From assembly GCA_026874595.1 (NCBI GenBank), contig CM049314.1, positions 53,739,812 through 53,803,811 of the forward strand: a stretch of DNA of 64,000 nt, read 5' to 3'. Of the stretch, positions 23,947 through 34,587 are shown piece by piece. The notes beneath the pieces were generated by a model. It made no database searches. It worked only from the letters and a program-made list of their open reading frames with translations, and was not told where the DNA came from. Position 1 is the stretch's first letter, and each line of letters opens with the position of its first letter. This DNA comes from Sipunculus nudus (taxonomy: Eukaryota; Annelida; Sipuncula; Golfingiida; Sipunculidae). Both the position numbers and the translations under genes were made by a program.

Positions 23947-25355
23947 TCATAAAGATCTAGATAAGCAATCAGCAAGTACATTGTCTTTCCCGTTAATGTG
24001 TCTGATTTCAAGATTGTAATCCTGTAAAATAAAATAATAAAAACAACATCTCAACAATCTTTGATTTTTGCACTTCAACTTGTTCATGAACGTGAAGGGA
24101 TTGTGATCACTGAAGACAATGATAGGCTTGACTGATGAAGTAACATAAACTCCAAAATGTTGCAATGCCAAAATCAAAGCCAAACATTCTTTTTCAATTG
24201 TGGAGTATTTATTCTGGTTTGCATTAAACTTTCTTGAAAAATAACAAATTGGATGATCTATGCCATCATTGCCTTCTTGTAACAACACAGCACCAGCAGC
24301 AGTATCAGTAGCATCTACAGCTAACTTAAAAGGTACAGAAAAGTCTGGAGCTGCTAAAACTGGTGAACTTTGCAAAATTGCTTCCAAATTCTGAAAAAGC
24401 ATTTTCACACTGAACATTCCATACAAACTTTTGTTTCTTCTCTAAAAAATTAGTCAAAGGTTCAGCCACAGCACAAAAATTTGGACAAAACTTCCTGTAG
24501 TATCCAACCATACCAAGAAAACGCATTATTTGCTTTTGTTTTCTGGTCTAGGAAATGCAGAAATAGCACTTATTTTAGCATCAATAGGTTTTACTTGAAA
24601 ACTGCCCTACAATATGACCCAAAAATGTTACTTGTGCATGACAAAACTCAGATTTAACTAAGTCGATGGTCATACGTGCTTCACAGAGTCTTTCGAAGAG
24701 GTCGCGAAGAATTTGCAGATGTTTCTCCCAGGTGTCGCTGTACAAGACAAGGTCATCAATATATACGTCGCAGCACTGAATGTCCTTGACAACCATAAGG
24801 ATGAGGCGCTGGAACGTGGCTGGCGAGTACTTCATGCCAAACGGCATAACTTTAAACGGGTACAGTCTTTGCGGCGTCACAAATGCGGACACTTCTTTCG
24901 CTCGATCTGTCAGCGAAACTTGCCAGAATCCTTTTAGCAAGTCAAACTTGGACATATCTGGAGCTACCGACTCTATCAATAAAATCATCGATCCTCGGAA
25001 TCGGGAACGTGTCAGTCTTGGTGACAGAGTTCAGTTTTCGATAATCTGTGCACATACGGTAACTTCCATCAGGTTTTGGCACAAGAATACATGGTGAACT
25101 CCAGTTACTGTTACTAGGTTCAATTAAATCATTGTCCAGCAAATATTGAATCTCATCCTGTAGATACTTTTGCTTTTCTGGATTCAGTCTATACGGATGC
25201 TGCTTGACTGCGCTTGTCTCGCCAACATCGACGTCATGGCACAACATGTTAGTTCGCGTTGGAATGTCACTGAACAAATGTTCATAATTCCGCAGCAGGT
25301 CTTGTTGTTGTTGTGCGGTAAGGTGTGACAGTTTGGCATCCAGGTTGTTAAGCAC
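23947..25355 (-). pseudogene. GMR1-like reverse transcriptase and RNase H
   Basis: Three overlapping minus-strand frames (25355-24942, 24988-24581, 24426-23947, with a small bridge at 24526-24326). The first gives the gypsy RT entry (NWSSPCILVPKPDGSYRMCT and DYRKLNSVT). The second gives LLKGFWQVSLT, MPFGMKYSPATFQ and the catalytic YIDDLVLYSD. The bridge gives FLGMVGYYRKFCPNF. The last is RNase H, with VDATDTAAGAVLLQ, YSTIEKECLALI and the terminal NVLADCLSR. Frameshifts near 24950, 24585 and 24430 separate the pieces. Nothing integrase-like follows before the polypurine tract, so RNase H is the last domain. Confidence 0.93.
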
Positions 25356-25367
25356 GTCTGATTTTTT

Positions 25368-26648
25368 TTAGTGGTACTGTTCCACACTGATGTCTACATC
25401 ACACTTACAATCAGTATCTACTTTAACTGGGTCAGGGTCAGTTTTTACACAATTAACAGCAGTAACATTATGTAAAACATCTGATGTGCTATTTCTGTCA
25501 TAATATGGTTTCAACACGTTAACATGGCACAGTTGTTTTTTCTTACGCCTATCTGGTGTTAACAGTATGTAATTTAAATCACTGACTTTCTTGTCAACAA
25601 TGTAAGGACCACAATACCTAGCTTGCAGAGGCCTGCCAGAGATAGGTAGTAAGGCAAGGACCTTTTCACCAGGCTCAAACGTCCTATTTACAGTGTGCTT
25701 GTCATACTTTGTTTTCATTTTACTTTGTGCAGATTTTAGATGTGACTTTGCAATCTCACAAGCATTGTGTAGTTTAGTGCGAAAGTCTGAGACATACTGC
25801 AATAAACTAAGAGAATCAGGATTTTCACACAAGAGTTTTCCTTTAAGCAGTTTTAATGGACCGCGAACTCTAGTGTCCAAAAAATAGTTCAAAGGGACTA
25901 AAAACCCGAAAACTCTTGAAAGGATTCTCTGACAGCAAACAGCAATAGGTGGATTCCTTCATCCCAGTCTTTCTGTGTGTCATAACAATAAGTCCTAATC
26001 ATGTTTTTTAATGTCTGGTGAAAACGCTCGAGGGCGCCCTGACATTCTAGATGGTATGGCGAAGAGCTGTACGGTTTTATACCTAGCTCAAGCATAACGT
26101 GTTGTAATAAGCCAGACATAAAATTAGACCCTTGGTCAGACTGGACGGATTTCGGTAATCCAAAAGTTGTAAACAACTTGGTCAGAGCCTTGACGACACT
26201 TTTGGCATTAATTTTGCGCAATGGTTTCCCCTTCAGGGAACCTGGTAGATGCGCACATAATTATCAGCAAGTATTCATGTCCAGATTTTGTTTTGGGCAG
26301 TGGTCCAACACAATCAACAATAGCCCTACTAGATGGTGCCTCGAAAGCAGGAATAGGCCTAAGTGGGGCCTTAGAAGGATTCTGATTGGGCTTGCCTACC
26401 ATCTGGCATGTATGGCATGATTTACAATATTGTACAACATCAGTCCTGAGGCCAGGCCAAAAGAAGTGTGTACTAACTTCCTGATAAGTTTTATTTATAC
26501 TTAATTGGCTAGACAAAGGAGCCTCATGTGCCATGCTTAGAGTTTCATTGCGAAAGCTTTTGTGCATTACTATTTGATGTTTGATGGCCCACTCATCATC
26601 AGCGCATACATCAGATGGTCGCCATTTACGTATAAAGGTGGTCGCCAT
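25368..26648 (-). pseudogene. GMR1-like integrase, upstream of RT
   Basis: Frames 26648-26208, 26221-25898 and 25892-25368. The first has the zinc-binding H...H and CKSCHTCQ motif and IVDCVGPLP, with the first catalytic Asp. The second has SVQSDQGSNFMS (second Asp) and a GALERFHQTLKN segment (Glu). The third has a C-terminal GPR/chromatin-binding-like domain with FEPGEKVLALLP and RYCGPYIV. The overlap of the first two frames marks a frameshift. All three catalytic acidic residues seem preserved at codon level. Confidence 0.92.
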
Positions 26649-26662
26649 TTACGCATAAGCAC

Positions 26663-27660
26663 TCAGTTTTTAACATAGAAACAAACTGGGTTATGTGACA
26701 GTTCATCTTTAGAAACTGCCCTGGGAAACAAACACGTAATATCAGGGTCGTTATGCTGTTCAGCAGTAAGTTCTGACCTTGAAAATGCTGTATCTTGTAC
26801 AGGCGAGACGTTAGACGAGTCACTAGTGACTCCCAGAGTGTTATTATCTGGACCATTATCATCATGTATGTTTTTCTTGGCCATAGATCTAGTTACAGCA
26901 CATGGAGGATACAAACCAGGAATTTCCTGACTGTCAGGATCAGTGTCCTGATCAAGTGACGGCTGTTCTGTCACTATTGGTACAGGCTATACTTTATCAC
27001 ATGCAACATCATTGCCTAGGGTAAATTAGTTCTTTCCAGTAATATTTCGAGAAATCAAATCTGACTTTAAATGTATACTGTGAAGTGGAATGAAGTGTGC
27101 TAGTCTGAAAACACACCATTAACAAGTGCATGTGCACCAGTAAAAGACCTATTTGAAAATGGCAAAGTGTTCGCTAACATGAGAGTTTGGCGTGAACCAG
27201 TGTCCCTCAAAATTCTAATAGGGGTAGAGTCTGAAAAACACTTGAAAGTGACACAAAACCATCATGTATGAATGGCTCAAATAACTCCGTTTCAGAGTCA
27301 GGAGAGGAATCTCCTACCTTGGTTTCATCAAACAAAGAACTGACACTGATAGCGTCAATCATAAACTCTTTTTCATTTAGAGTCATTTAAAGAATCTACA
27401 TCCTTATTACAATCAAACTCCTCATGGGAGTCAACAGAGGAATTTTCCTCAACAGAAACAAGATTATGTTTGTCATAAGAGGACCTGGCCTCATTTGAAA
27501 TACTCTCGCAAGAGTCATAAATGGACTTAGCCTTATTTAGAGGATACTCCTCGCAGGAGTCTTGAAAGAACCTAGCCTTATTAAATTCCTCGCAGGAATC
27601 AAATGAAGTTTTTACCCCGCAAGCTACGGATTCTTCTTTGGAGTCAGACGTCACGTTGGC
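26663..27660 (-). pseudogene. GMR1-like protease region and linker
   Basis: The aspartic protease motif RDTGSRQTL reads on the minus strand at about 27225-27195. Acidic, Ser/Glu-rich frames on both sides (27654-27373, with four DSCEE/YDSCE-type repeats, and 26974-26663) are linker sequence. Stops interrupt the region. Confidence 0.75.
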
Positions 27661-27779
27661 CTCCGTAGCATCAAACTCTTAGAGCCAATAAAGGAGTTGT
27701 ACCCCTTATTTACATGAAAAGAGCTTGGCTCTTGTACTATGCATTGCATAAATTTTTAAACAAAACCAGATGGTTTGCT

Positions 27780-28760
27780 ATTTGGTTTATATGCAAGTTT
27801 CCAGCAGTCAGAAATTAGATGACCTTCCTTTTTGCAGTAATAACAGATTTTCTTTGAAAATGACTGGCCTTGGTTGGATTCAGACACAGTGGACGTGGAC
27901 TGAGGTGTAGCAAGTGACTTTGCCGAACTATCAGGCCTACTAGTACTGGGTGACTGCGCCTTAAAATTCTTTTGACCATACTGATTTACATTCTAGTTTG
28001 TGAATGACTGGTTTGATTTGTTAGTAAAGGATATTTTGTGTGTTAATGAATAATCATCAGCTAATTGAGCAGCAATGTCAAGTGTTTCAGGACTTACAGC
28101 GCTTAAATTCTTCAAGCAAAATCAACCGGCGCAAATTGTCATAATCTTTCATTACATTTTTAGAACTACACCAGCGATCAAACAACTGCTCTTTTGTTCT
28201 AGCAAATTCGACATAGGTTTGTTCTTTGCGCTTTTCCCAATTTCTAAATTTCTGCCGGTAAGCCTACGGAATTAACTCCTAACCTTTTAGGATTAACTGT
28301 TCAACCTGGTCATAGTCAGCAGCGGCTTCTACTGAAAGCTCTGTATAACTTTCTCTGGCCTTGCCAGTCAATACACATTGTAATAGCATACTCCAAATTT
28401 CCTTATGCCATTTTAAAGTTTCAGCTACCTTCTCAAAGTGTAAGAAATATTTATCAACCTTTTTTTCTTGAAAAGGTGGGACAAGTCTTATACGTTTAGT
28501 TACATCAAAAATGTGATTTGGGGCAGCTTTTAGACTGTGTTCTATTTTGAGTCTTTCTAACTCTAGTCGTTTTTATTTAATTTCTTTTTCTTTTACTAGT
28601 TTTTCTCTTTCTAACCTTTCATGTTCTTCCCTCTCTTCTCTTTCTTTTTCTAATTCTAATTGTTTTAATGCTAGCTCATGTTGCATTTCTAACTTTTTAA
28701 TTCTAACTGCATAGCAAGGCTGTTAGTGATTAAGTTGTGAAATTGTGATTAAGTCACACC
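27780..28760 (-). pseudogene. GMR1-like Gag with coiled coil, SCAN-like capsid and zinc knuckle
   Basis: On the minus strand a Glu/Lys/Arg-rich coiled coil (EREEREEHERLEREK) is followed by PPFQEKKVDKYFLHFEKVAE, LKWHKEIWSMLLQCVLTGKA and RESYTELSVE. This arrangement is that of the retroviral-like capsid from which the vertebrate SCAN domain is thought to derive (GMR1-like Gag). A CCHC knuckle (CYYCKKEGHLISDC) reads at about 27845-27800. At least three stops interrupt it. The start of Gag and the 5' LTR are missing. Confidence 0.85.
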
Positions 28761-28904
28761 AATTGTGTTTGTTAGATATGGCAAAATGTACAACAAAAAT
28801 AGACCGAATTAACAAATCTGAGGAAAGCACAAATCAAAGAAAGCATTGCTAAAGCTTTTTCCATTGTTTGACAAACAATAAAAGCTGTAGCTACAGTTAT
28901 TCTT

Positions 28905-28985
28905 CGTACTGGCCCAGTGGGCAGTTGGGGATATATATACTTATAGCCTCCGTCAGGAGGGCATGCGTCGATCCCCGTTCGTGTT
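28905..28985 (+). repeat. tRNA-like region (SINE head or tRNA pseudogene)
   Basis: TGGCCCAGTGGG (28910-28921) is an excellent RNA polymerase III A box. GCGTCGATCCCC (28965-28976) resembles a B box. The spacing of about 55 bp is longer than in an intact tRNA, and a CCTCC...GGAGG hairpin lies between them. No clean cloverleaf forms. Confidence 0.5.
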
Positions 28986-29277
28986 TTGTTGGTAATGGTG
29001 TGTTTGTGTGTGTAATTGTGTGTGTATCTCATGAAATGTTTCGGAATGAGCCTATAGGAGGTATTGATTAGATCTTATCCGGATTCAAGAAACGTCATCA
29101 AGGTAATATTCCCAAATGTAAAGTCAATTATGCACGAATGAACCTGCGAATATAGCCGGGGTAAGAGAATGCAAACACGGGCTGCATGGGGAGCTTCCCA
29201 CAGTAGCAATCCTTTCATATAGGTTTTCTTTAAGTCCAGTTTTTGTAAAATGCAAACGCAGACCTCCATACATGAAT

Positions 29278-29278
<1 letters not shown>

Positions 29279-29335
<57 letters not shown>
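29279..29335. repeat. (TA)n microsatellite
   Basis: About 57 bp of TA in the MAO intron. Confidence 0.97.
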
Positions 29336-29337
<2 letters not shown>

Positions 29338-29412
29338 CTTGTATCCATAACTAATAACAGCAAGTAACTGGAGGTCTGGCAGTCGCCCATCTATCGCGTG
29401 AGAAACCCTTCC

Positions 29413-29622
29413 CAGGCGCTGATCCAGGAATTTTTTGCAGGGAGGGGTCAAGGGGTGTCATGCATAAAATTGTCTAAAAAAGGTCGTTGGTTGAGAGCAG
29501 GGGTGTGTGTGTGTGTGTGGGGTGGGGGGCTCGACCCCCAAAACCCCCCGTCATGCATAAGATTAGTCTTACAAAAGGGTCGTTTGGATGAGAACTGATG
29601 ACCCCTTCTGTATCCGCGCCTG
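29413..29622. mobile_element. MITE candidate with CAGGCGC(T/G)GAT ends
   Basis: The left end CAGGCGCTGATCCAGGAA and the right end, CAGGCGCGGATACAG on the other strand, are imperfect inverted repeats. The element is about 210 bp, with purine-rich tracts and a (GT)n run inside. The ends resemble hAT-type MITEs; no clear 8 bp duplication is visible. Confidence 0.6.
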
Positions 29623-30253
29623 CTTTCCCCGGTCACGACCCTGGGCTTTGTAAAAATCAATTTTAGGTGCAAACCTGTCACCTGTGACTCTTACTCTGCT
29701 GTACTGAAGATCTAGCGAATACGAGGAGACAAAGGGGTCAGGGAACTCATTAAACCCTATACTCATCTACCTACAGGGGAGGCTTCATAATGACTGGTCA
29801 ACCGTAATGTCTATGGTAAAACAATCGTGTAAAATCATATTAAAAAGGGATTTATTGTATTTTTAATGTTTACTGTTCATATAAGGCTGACGGGGAGGGC
29901 AAGCATATTCTCTTCATTTTTTTTTCCAGTCACAACCACAGTAATTTGTCAAACATGATGTTCAGTCTCATGGTCATAGATTGTTGTAAGACAGTTAGAA
30001 GGTCTGCATGCCATGTCTGTTTCTTTTTTAATGCTAAATGCATGCCATTCTGTTGGGTTTTTTTTTCAAATTTTGACAGTCAAATTATGAACACTTTTTT
30101 CACAACAATAGCTCCGGAACAACAGGGAGCACGAATTTCCATGCAATGGTTATTATGCCCATTTTTAGAATTGTGAATTGATATTATGCCCATGTTGCTT
30201 AACAGAAGGAGGGATATGACTATTGAATGACTGCCGAGGCTGATGTGTCATAC

Positions 30254-30386
30254 CTCTGCATCCATCAAGATAGCTTCTGCTCCTCCGGCGGTGGCAGCAT
30301 GCCACAGACAGTGTAAAAATGACGTCTCATCCAGCTCCAGGCAGGTCAGCTGCTTCACAGTCAGTCCGTACAGGGACTTACCCGAA
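30254..30386 (-). CDS. MAO: MAO exon covering the substrate-channel region
   Basis: 133 bp, phase 2 to 0. Acceptor TTTCCTCCAG, donor GAG|GTATGA. It encodes SGKSLYGLTVKQLTCLELDE and then FLHCLWHAATAGGAEAIL. This matches the vertebrate block ending VKQCGGTTRIIST. At the position of the MAO-B gating residue Ile199 (Phe208 in MAO-A) my alignment places Leu. The exon is about three codons shorter than vertebrate MAO around TTNGGQERK. Confidence 0.93.
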
Positions 30387-30940
30387 CTGGAGGAAATATA
30401 TATGAACAATCGACATACCGCACTAATATATATCACGCGTAATCCTTAAATACTGAACGTGCACAAATAGGTAACACATTGTATCTAATTTATGTCATCC
30501 ATCGTAATGGACGACTCATTTTGTATAATATGGCAGTGGGGAGTGAGGGGTATTAGGGAAGAGCGAATCATTAATTATTTCTCAAACTGCGCGCTTATAT
30601 CGTCCCTGTGGGTCTTGGGAAAGAAGAGGTTGTCAATGTTACAGGTGACTTGGATTTAAATTTAGGGTTGCTTGAATTTTCTTCTTTTGAGTCTTGTACA
30701 TGTGGTCATTGTCAATTTTATCTTCATTAAGTCTTTAAATAATTACAGGTAACAATGTTGGTATAGCTTTTGCCAGTTCAGTGATGATATATGCGATAAT
30801 GGCGGTATTTTAACCTGTCAGAGAAAGTTGACTATTGTTTCTTGACAAACTTGCAGGGTGCAATTATTATTACACCAATATTATAACAACAAATAAACAA
30901 AACTTAAGAATAAACATCTAAATGTAAAATAATCTCATTA

Positions 30941-31271
30941 GGCCAAAAAAAAAATAGGTTTGGTTCTCAGGCACTTTTTTTCATAGATCAATGCGGGCGG
31001 GCGGTTTTTTATATTAAATTTTTTGTATGTTTCGATAAATATGTCAAATGATAAGGGAAAAGCATGAAAATAACAGATTTATAATGATAAACAAGTAAAG
31101 CACTACATAACAAAGGAAATTGTATGATTTTATCTTCTTGAAAGAAATGTCCGAGCGGCTGCAGCTCAAAATTGGTAAGTTTCTATTGAAAATCAAAATA
31201 AAAATGTTTGATGTGAGGGTTTAAAATTGAAGCGGGCGGTGCCTGAGAACCATACCTTTTATTTTTTGGCC
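30941..31271. mobile_element. MITE copy 1, GGCCAAAAAA family, TTA target duplication
   Basis: 331 bp. Ends are GGCCAAAAAAAAAATAGGTT and, inverted, GGCCAAAAAATAAAAGGTAT, followed on both sides by a GGTTCTCAGGCA-type block and then GCCCGC-rich sequence. The flanks are TTA (30938-30940) and TTA (31272-31274). A 3 bp TWA duplication suggests a PIF/Harbinger-type transposase. Related copies are at 39384-39690 and 51412-51721. Confidence 0.88.
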
Positions 31272-31488
31272 TTAAAACGTCAGTTTTAATTAAAACAAGT
31301 TTGTCATTCGGTTGACGTTGTAACTATAAACTAAAGAAAATGTAATCACCAGACATGCTACCTTTTCTAAGATACCAATGATCAATTCTCCTTTGCGAAA
31401 TTAGACTATCCGTTTGTATATCTGAGAGTGTGCTTTATGTCACGTGATCAACCAGCGGCTATCACCAAATCATCGGCAGTCACATTAC

Positions 31489-31580
31489 CTTGTATACATG
31501 TATTTATCCAGAGCGTCTTTTATCGTCATGGCGTCATATTCTCTTGCCTTTGGGGCGTCCCATGGTGCATCAGTTGGTAT
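31489..31580 (-). CDS. MAO: MAO exon with the DAPW motif
   Basis: 92 bp, phase 0 to 2. Acceptor CCTAG|A, donor AAG|GTAATG. The translation IPTDAPWDAPKAREYDAMTI aligns with IPxDAPWxAPxAEEWDxMTM of MAO. The split codon at the 3' end is completed by the next exon, giving Ser. Confidence 0.95.
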
Positions 31581-31589
31581 CTAGGTAAC

Positions 31590-31937
31590 CAAAGATATAA
31601 TTTGCATGAACATGCTTTTTTATGTTAGGAGAGAGAGAGTACAATGTATAAACACACCTTTGACAGAGACTCGCACGAAATGTCCTTTTATTCTCATTGT
31701 ACAGGATTTGAAGTTTTAATATCCCTATACTTTGCAAAGTCTTGACATCGCTTTTACACAAGTTAACTTGTTTGACGCCATTAAACCTTTTTAATAAGCC
31801 TGTTTTGAAAACCTGCTTAGCATACCATCGAAGCTGTTTTTTCACTCTTTCCTGTTTTAAGACTGCCATCTGACCTGCTTAATACGTTTACTTTAACAGC
31901 TTGTTTAACACCCACCATGACTGTTTGTTGTACGTAC
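31590..31937. other. MAO intron; nothing recognised
   Basis: No feature seen apart from a short GAGAGAGAGAG tract near 31630. Confidence 0.5.
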
Positions 31938-32042
31938 CTGATTTACTAGCTTACTGAAGACGCCGTCAAACCTGTTTAAGTCAAAGAGAACCAAAGGGTT
32001 GTAGAATGGAAGTACTAATCCCTTGTAGGTCTTTCTTGAACC
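31938..32042 (-). CDS. MAO: MAO exon following the DxGG exon
   Basis: 35 codons, phase 0 to 0. Acceptor TTTTGAAG|G, donor CAG|GTACGT. The translation begins GSRKTYKG and ends SKLVNQ. It corresponds to the vertebrate region around GKSYPFRGPFPPVW, a surface segment before the membrane-proximal entrance loop. Identity is low here, as expected for this part of the family, but position, length and phase all fit. Confidence 0.88.
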
Positions 32043-32502
32043 CTTCAAAACAATATGACACAACTTTGCAGTATCTTTGTTGTTTTCGTAAATATTTCAA
32101 TGCGGATTTATCCATTATTATTCAAAGGCAAGTGCTTTTGGAATAGTACTGATCTAGGATATAGGCGACAATAAAAAGCACAAGGATTGACAGGTCACGC
32201 CTCTGATATTTGGAGGTTTACCAAAAAATATAAAAGAAAATATGATGTGACATAGAATCCCATAAAGTAAAAGGAAAAGTGAAATGAGAACGACTGCCAA
32301 TCTGATCGGACCTTCAGCAAAAGCAGAGTTTTAACAAGCTCTAGATTATCAAATAAAATTCCATAATTTTGTCATAGTTATATTAATAATATATTCATGT
32401 AATTATTAAATACTATAAAGGTTTTCACAATTAACATGGTACCACATTTCGAATTGCCAGAATCAATTTACATTATATGACTGACGGATCATGCATGATT
32501 AC

Positions 32503-32640
32503 CTGTACATGTAGGATGTCGTTCTGTGAAGATTTAATGGTGTACAGTTCTATGCCCAGATCTTTAGCCAGACGTCTGACCCGGTGCTGAGTTGGTCCGA
32601 CATAAGCCCCGCCCATGTCCGTGTATCCACACTGTGGGTT
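32503..32640 (-). CDS. MAO: MAO exon: conserved [11 protein letters not shown] segment
   Basis: 46 codons, phase 0 to 0. The acceptor is a pyrimidine-containing tract ending in CCAG; the donor is CAG|GTAATC. The translation contains [20 protein letters not shown], matching the MAO segment just after the FAD-binding N-terminus ([21 protein letters not shown] in vertebrates). It lies close to the isoalloxazine ring in the known structures. The exon just upstream, which should carry the dinucleotide-binding motif and the GGRT segment, was searched for between here and 64000 and not found. Confidence 0.94.
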
Positions 32641-33826
32641 CTGGAATGCTCAGAACAAGGGGAGTGTTATCTGGCTTGATATACTAATTGCATTACGTTA
32701 AATTACCATTCATTACCAATAAATTTCCAAACTAAACATGCTGTCAGGTTCATGTTCGCCACCTAGTCATGTGATTTAAGATAACTGTGTGTGCAAACTG
32801 AAATATTTTATATCAACCTACCTTGTGATTTCCTAATTGCGCATAATAAAAATAAGGTCACTGAAATTAGAAAATACACGTGACTGAAGCATATACATGT
32901 ATATCTGCTATAGTGTATAATGACTGTCCCAAAGGCTGGAGGAAAACTTTCATAACATACCTGCCTCGATTTACTGCAGGTTGCTGTGTGTAATTGAATT
33001 TCATAAAGTTCAAAGTAAATAACAGCGCATTAACTCACTCAATTAGACTCGTCCAATAACTTGCACTCTGGCATGTTTCATATTAAGACTCGATCGACAA
33101 TTATCGCAGAAGGACTTGAGTCACAACTGACAAATAATAAAACTTAACCGACGTTAGTAGGCAGCAGGCCGAATGCCAAAGACTTAAACTACTTTGAAAG
33201 AATTTATTTTGAATTGGCGATGTTGCACAGTAGATATTTAATTTAAGGCTAGTTTATAATCTGTTTTATCTTTTATTTCTTAATCTTAGTCTTGATAACA
33301 CATGAGTTAATGTTGTTGGTATTTTGCTGGTCTTCACTTCGTATTCGAGCAAACATTAAGTATGCTTCCTGCAACCAGAAATAGGTATAAAAATTAACAT
33401 TTATATTGTCATAATTTAAAGGCCATCTAAATGTTATACCGTTTCGTAGTAAAGGTCACATCAGCTCCCGTGTCGGACAGTCAGGTGACGTTAGCGGATT
33501 TTAGACGGTCTATCGGTGTTCAAGGTTTTATTTATACTGGCCCAGTCAATGAAATGGCTCTGCCAGAGATTTCAAACGGCTCGCACTTAGTGCCGGTACT
33601 GCTACCACGCGGCAACTTACATAACTAATTACTACTCTCTGACCCTCTTATTTCATCGACTGGTAAACTTGGGCCGTTCCGAACAGTCAGCGCCACACAT
33701 CACCGCCTCGCTGAACTAAGGTCTTTCCCAGTGACGTAAGGAGTAATTATAGTGGTCATTCCCAGAATCTTTTTCAAAAACAACATGGTTAAATCAGTAA
33801 CCGCCTATTGTGGGCTTCCAGCTTGC

Positions 33827-33830
<4 letters not shown>
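32641..33830. other. Sequence upstream of the first recognised MAO exon
   Basis: The exon carrying the FAD-binding motif was expected in or beyond this stretch but was not found. A GC-richer block at about 33450-33760 contains, on the minus strand, a TATA-like TATAAATAAA near 33526-33535, and TGACGTAA at about 33733 on the plus strand. These could be promoter elements, but no coding exon is recognisable. Confidence 0.35.
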
Positions 33831-33912
<82 letters not shown>

Positions 33913-34087
33913 AACCTCGTTGTGTCGAACTCGCTTAAGTCGAATACCCCGCTTTTGTCGAAGTTACAAACTCGATATTTCGGACAACTCTAATTAAATT
34001 ATTAACAAATAAAACCCGCTTGTGTCGAACCTCGGATGTGTCGAAGTTTTCTGAGGGTCCCTTCGACTTCGACACAACGAGGTTTCA

Positions 34088-34147
<60 letters not shown>
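33831..34147. repeat. Long (TA)n tract split by a MITE
   Basis: TA runs of about 77 bp (33831-33907) and 57 bp (34091-34147) flank the element at 33908-34090. Confidence 0.95.
33908..34090. mobile_element. pogo/Tigger-like MITE inserted in (TA)n
   Basis: About 183 bp with inverted ends AGTGAAACCTCGTTGTGTCG and its inverse ending GGTTTCACTG. The inside repeats TGTCGAA/TTCGACA blocks, and the termini resemble CAGTGAAACCTCG of pogo/Tigger elements. The expected TA target duplication cannot be told apart from the surrounding TA repeat. Confidence 0.85.
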
Positions 34148-34149
<2 letters not shown>

Positions 34150-34587
34150 CCATTTAATCAGTCTTAATATGTTTAGGTCCTCGGCTATTTGAGTACGGCA
34201 AGATTTTTAACAATGCATGTATATATAACCCTCAGCTTCAGTGAGTCAGAGTGCACCGTTTATCAGACCATCCCTTATCGCAGCAGGCCGGTTTTAAAAT
34301 GTGTCTCTAGCTCAGCCAATCAGCGTGAGATATTCAGGTCCACACGCGACGAACACAGTCAAACTGTAATTCATGTGCCGGCTGACTGAAATGGTCACAC
34401 GTTCAGCGTGTTGGCAACATAACAGTGGCAAGACTTTCATGTGTAACTTGAACCACAGGCGCTTGAATAATTGTTGGTACAAATTTGGGCTTAAACAGTT
34501 TTCAATCAACTATACAAACCATTCCTACCCTTTTCTAAGCGCTAAACCAGTAAATAATGCTTGTCAGTTATTTGTTTATATAAATAT

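Larger units (their letters stand above)
22989..28760 (-). mobile_element. GMR1-like Ty3/gypsy retroelement, 5'-truncated, integrase before RT
   Basis: Reading the minus strand from 28760 down: Gag with coiled coil, capsid and zinc knuckle; protease; integrase; RT; RNase H; polypurine tract; one LTR. The RT and RNase H are of gypsy type but integrase precedes RT, the order known from the GMR1 group of Ty3/gypsy elements and otherwise from Ty1/copia. No second LTR is present upstream of gag, so the 5' end is missing. Multiple stops and frameshifts inactivate it. It sits in the 10.7 kb MAO intron in the sense orientation. Confidence 0.9.
8811..32640 (-). other. MAO: Monoamine oxidase gene locus (partial; ten exons in the window)
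   Basis: This minus-strand gene encodes a flavin-containing amine oxidase of the MAO-A/MAO-B type. The family oxidatively deaminates monoamines using covalently bound FAD and is normally anchored in the outer mitochondrial membrane. Ten exons (138, 105, 92, 133, 150, 160, 145, 58, 98 and 112 bp) join with consistent phases 0/0/0/2/0/0/1/2/0/2/0 and give about 397 codons without a stop. The GxGxxG FAD-binding exon(s) at the N-terminus and the C-terminal tail and membrane anchor were not found, so the gene probably runs past both sides of this set. Introns range from about 140 bp to 10.7 kb and hold several retroelements. Family assignment is very secure; A/B subtype labels do not apply to invertebrate MAOs. 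Confidence 0.95.
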
